Below, in pieces: positions 62,290 through 64,000 of a stretch of 64,000 bases of DNA. A program made the translations under genes and the position numbers. The notes beneath the pieces are model-generated. The model did not search any database. It saw nothing but the letters and a program-made list of their open reading frames with translations, and was not told the origin of the DNA. Source of the DNA: Paenibacillus nanensis. Its GTDB lineage: Bacteria; Bacillota; Bacilli; Paenibacillales; Paenibacillaceae. The stretch's first letter is position 1. Each line of letters starts with the position of its first letter. The DNA is taken from positions 124,001-188,000 of the forward strand of contig NZ_QXQA01000012.1 in assembly GCF_003583765.1 (NCBI RefSeq), written 5' to 3'.

Positions 62290-62341
62290 GTGTAGAACAG
62301 ACGCAATTATTCAATACTAAGGTTGTAGGAGGTTGATACGG

Positions 62342-63544
62342 ATGTCGGTAAAAGGACGCCACTTATTCACATCGGAATCAGTAACGGAAGGACACCCGGA
62401 TAAGATCTGTGACCAGATCTCGGACGCTGTTCTGGATGCATTTTTGGAAGCAGACCCAAATGCACGTGTAGCGTGTGAAGTTTCGGTAGCAACAGGCCTT
62501 GTGCTTGTTATTGGCGAAATCAGCAGCCGCGCGGATTTTATTGATATTTCCTCCATTGCTCGCCGTACGATCAAAGAGATCGGTTACACGCGCGCGAAGT
62601 ACGGTTTTGACTATAGCACTTGCGCAGTTCTGACATCGCTGAACGAGCAATCCGCAGATATCGCCCAAGGCGTTAACGCAGCGCTCGAGTCCCGTGAAGG
62701 CAAGGACATGAAGCAAGAGAACGAAGACATCGGCGCAGGCGACCAAGGCTTGATGTTCGGCTTCGCGACGAACGAGACGCCTGAGCTTATGCCTCTGCCA
62801 ATCGCATTGTCGCACCGCATCGCACGCCGACTGTCCGAGGTTCGTAAAAACGATACGCTTGGTTACCTCCGTCCGGACGGTAAAACGCAGGTTACGATTG
62901 AATACGTGGATGGCAAGCCGGTACGTGTAGACACAATCGTTGTTTCGACGCAGCATGCGGAAGAAGTGACGCTTGAGCAAATCCAGCATGATATTATGGA
63001 GTATGTCATTAAGCCTGTTGTTCCTGTTGAGTGGCTGGATGAGCAAACGAAATATTTCATCAACCCGACTGGCCGTTTCGTAATCGGCGGACCGCAAGGT
63101 GACGCGGGTCTTACGGGCCGTAAAATTATCGTCGACACATACGGCGGCTACGCTCGTCATGGCGGCGGCGCATTCTCTGGCAAAGATCCGACAAAGGTCG
63201 ACCGTTCCGCAGCATACGCGGCGCGCTACGTTGCGAAAAACATCGTTGCCGCTGGTCTGGCAGACAAGTGCGAAATTCAGCTTGCCTACGCGATCGGCGT
63301 AGCGAAGCCGGTTTCCATTAACGTTGACACTTACGGCACTGGCAAAGTTTCGGAAGAGAAGCTCGTTGAGCTGATCACAAGCAACTTCGATCTTCGTCCT
63401 GCCGGCATCATCAAAATGCTCGACCTTCGTCGTCCGATCTACGCCAAAACTGCCGCTTACGGTCACTTCGGCCGTACCGACATCGACCTTCCTTGGGAGC
63501 GCGTAGACAAGGCTGAGGTATTAAGAGCTGGCGCTGGACTGTAA
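62342..63544 (+). CDS. metK: S-adenosylmethionine synthetase
   Basis: MetK makes S-adenosylmethionine from ATP and methionine in the cytoplasm. The 400-residue protein has the family motifs [32 protein letters not shown] and [16 protein letters not shown]. The ATG at 62342 follows TAGGAGG. No SAM riboswitch (S-box) is visible in its leader, although such control is common in Bacilli; a promoter and a terminator-like hairpin are found instead. Codon use is biased as in a well-expressed gene. Confidence 0.97.
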   Translation: MSVKGRHLFTSESVTEGHPDKICDQISDAVLDAFLEADPNARVACEVSVATGLVLVIGEISSRADFIDISSIARRTIKEIGYTRAKYGFDYSTCAVLTSLNEQSADIAQGVNAALESREGKDMKQENEDIGAGDQGLMFGFATNETPELMPLPIALSHRIARRLSEVRKNDTLGYLRPDGKTQVTIEYVDGKPVRVDTIVVSTQHAEEVTLEQIQHDIMEYVIKPVVPVEWLDEQTKYFINPTGRFVIGGPQGDAGLTGRKIIVDTYGGYARHGGGAFSGKDPTKVDRSAAYAARYVAKNIVAAGLADKCEIQLAYAIGVAKPVSINVDTYGTGKVSEEKLVELITSNFDLRPAGIIKMLDLRRPIYAKTAAYGHFGRTDIDLPWERVDKAEVLRAGAGL

Positions 63545-63577
63545 TATCACCTATAATAGTGCCCATGGCGCAACACA

Positions 63578-63627
63578 AACGTCGTTTTACCCGTCAAGTA
63601 TCTTGATGAGTGAAGCGGCGTTTTTTT
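63578..63627 (+). terminator. Terminator after metK
   Basis: AACGTCGTTTTAC (63578-63590) pairs with GTGAAGCGGCGTT (63610-63622) with G-T wobbles; TCAAG/CTTGA pairs inside, and seven T residues follow. Confidence 0.85.
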
Positions 63628-63733
63628 GTTTCCGATAGGTCAAACGGTACAAAAAGGGTTGTTGCACTAAATTTTTCATACGCTTGAGCCGAAAAATAAG
63701 GTACGAGTGTTTATTTTTGAGGAGTGAAATGAA

Positions 63734-64000
63734 ATGAATCGTACCCGCAAGCTGTCCGTCGTTCTCGCAATCCTAATGATCCTGCAGATCGGCTTGCCAG
63801 GTTGGTCTGCTCCTGAGGCTGTTGAGGCCGCGCCTGCTGGGCCTGTCGCCATGAGTTTTTACCCTGCTGATAATTTGTCGAACGTGCCGCTTGGCGCAAA
63901 TCTACGCATTGTATTCGATGAGGATGTCAAACGAGGCTCTAATACGACGACCTTTACGATTTACCGTTCGTCCAATAATGAAGCAGTTGAAACCATTAAC
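63734..64000 (+). CDS. Secreted protein with bacterial Ig-like domain (3' end missing)
   Basis: The first 89 residues of an exported protein are present; the gene runs off the right edge. A signal peptide (about residues 1-31, hydrophobic part VVLAILMILQIGLPGW) is followed by a domain whose start, AMSFYPADNLSNVPLGANLR and IVFDEDVKRGSNTTTFTIYR, matches the SbsA-type Ig-like domain found in many Paenibacillus surface proteins. The ATG at 63734 follows GAGGAG. What lies after the first domain cannot be seen; SLH domains or an enzyme are possible. Confidence 0.8.
   Translation, partial: MNRTRKLSVVLAILMILQIGLPGWSAPEAVEAAPAGPVAMSFYPADNLSNVPLGANLRIVFDEDVKRGSNTTTFTIYRSSNNEAVETIN

Noticed and set aside
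62183-62341. A SAM riboswitch before metK
   Set aside because: The conserved S-box core could not be found; only a promoter and a simple hairpin are present.

Overview
The window looks like chromosome of an endospore-forming Gram-positive bacterium of the Paenibacillaceae (Paenibacillus or Cohnella type). The basis is the combination of a bacterial-type NADH dehydrogenase I operon, a Bacillus-like block of sporulation and cell-shape genes (ywzB-murA, spoIID-spoIIQ-spoIIID-mbl-flhO-flhP), spore germination genes, YesM/YesN-type sugar regulation, and a large S-layer/SLH investment including csaB. No rRNA, tRNA, insertion sequence, prophage or CRISPR array was seen.

Layout. 0-2.7 kb: end of the nuo operon (nuoM partial, nuoN). 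2.9-3.9 kb: a 51-bp repeat array followed by a strongly folded leader in front of an SLH-anchored subtilisin-like protease. 7-9.9 kb: ywzB, murA and a GNAT acetyltransferase. 10-20.8 kb: an alpha-glucoside locus with a YesM/YesN two-component pair, a lipoprotein solute-binding protein, two LplB/YtcP-type permeases, a cytoplasmic GH31 and a surface lipoprotein GH13. 20.9-22.5 kb: a 31-unit array with an exact 52-bp period. 22.6-26.5 kb: germination receptor genes, with gerAB convergent on gerAA-gerAC. 26.6-27 kb: a third repeat array. 27-32.7 kb: an OmpR/HK pair next to a MacA/MacB-like efflux operon. 32.8-39.2 kb: spoIID, spoIIQ, spoIIID, mbl, flhO, flhP and epuA. 39.2-40 kb: a fourth repeat array. 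40-42.2 kb: a TetR-MFS drug efflux pair. 42.3-50.7 kb: lipid and envelope genes (CDP-alcohol phosphatidyltransferase, fabZ, pgcA, a DUF5693-like protein, csaB, tagA, tagO). 51-64 kb: secreted surface proteins, including an SLH protein, the probable major S-layer protein and large secreted proteins, interrupted by a SASP-like spore protein and metK.

How parts fit together. TagO and TagA are of the kind that start a wall polymer, and CsaB pyruvylates secondary wall polymer. SLH domains bind that pyruvylated polymer, and SLH domains occur in the 1053-aa protease, the 1407-aa protein and the S-layer protein. One 64-kb stretch therefore carries much of an S-layer anchoring pathway and several of its clients. 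The sugar locus is self-contained apart from the transport ATPase, which is commonly a shared MsmX-type protein in this family.

The most unusual content is the set of four intergenic tandem arrays (12, 31, 8 and 15 units). All have a 51-52 bp period, about five DNA turns, and in all four the plus strand is rich in G and poor in C, whatever the direction of the neighbouring genes. Other points of interest are the S-layer gene with two in-frame starts that each have a strong ribosome binding site, a perfect 22-bp palindrome spanning the converging gerAB and gerAC stop codons, a promoter followed by a terminator in front of metK, and a SASP with an unusual insertion. Calls rest on reading the sequence and on recalled family knowledge; no database search was possible.
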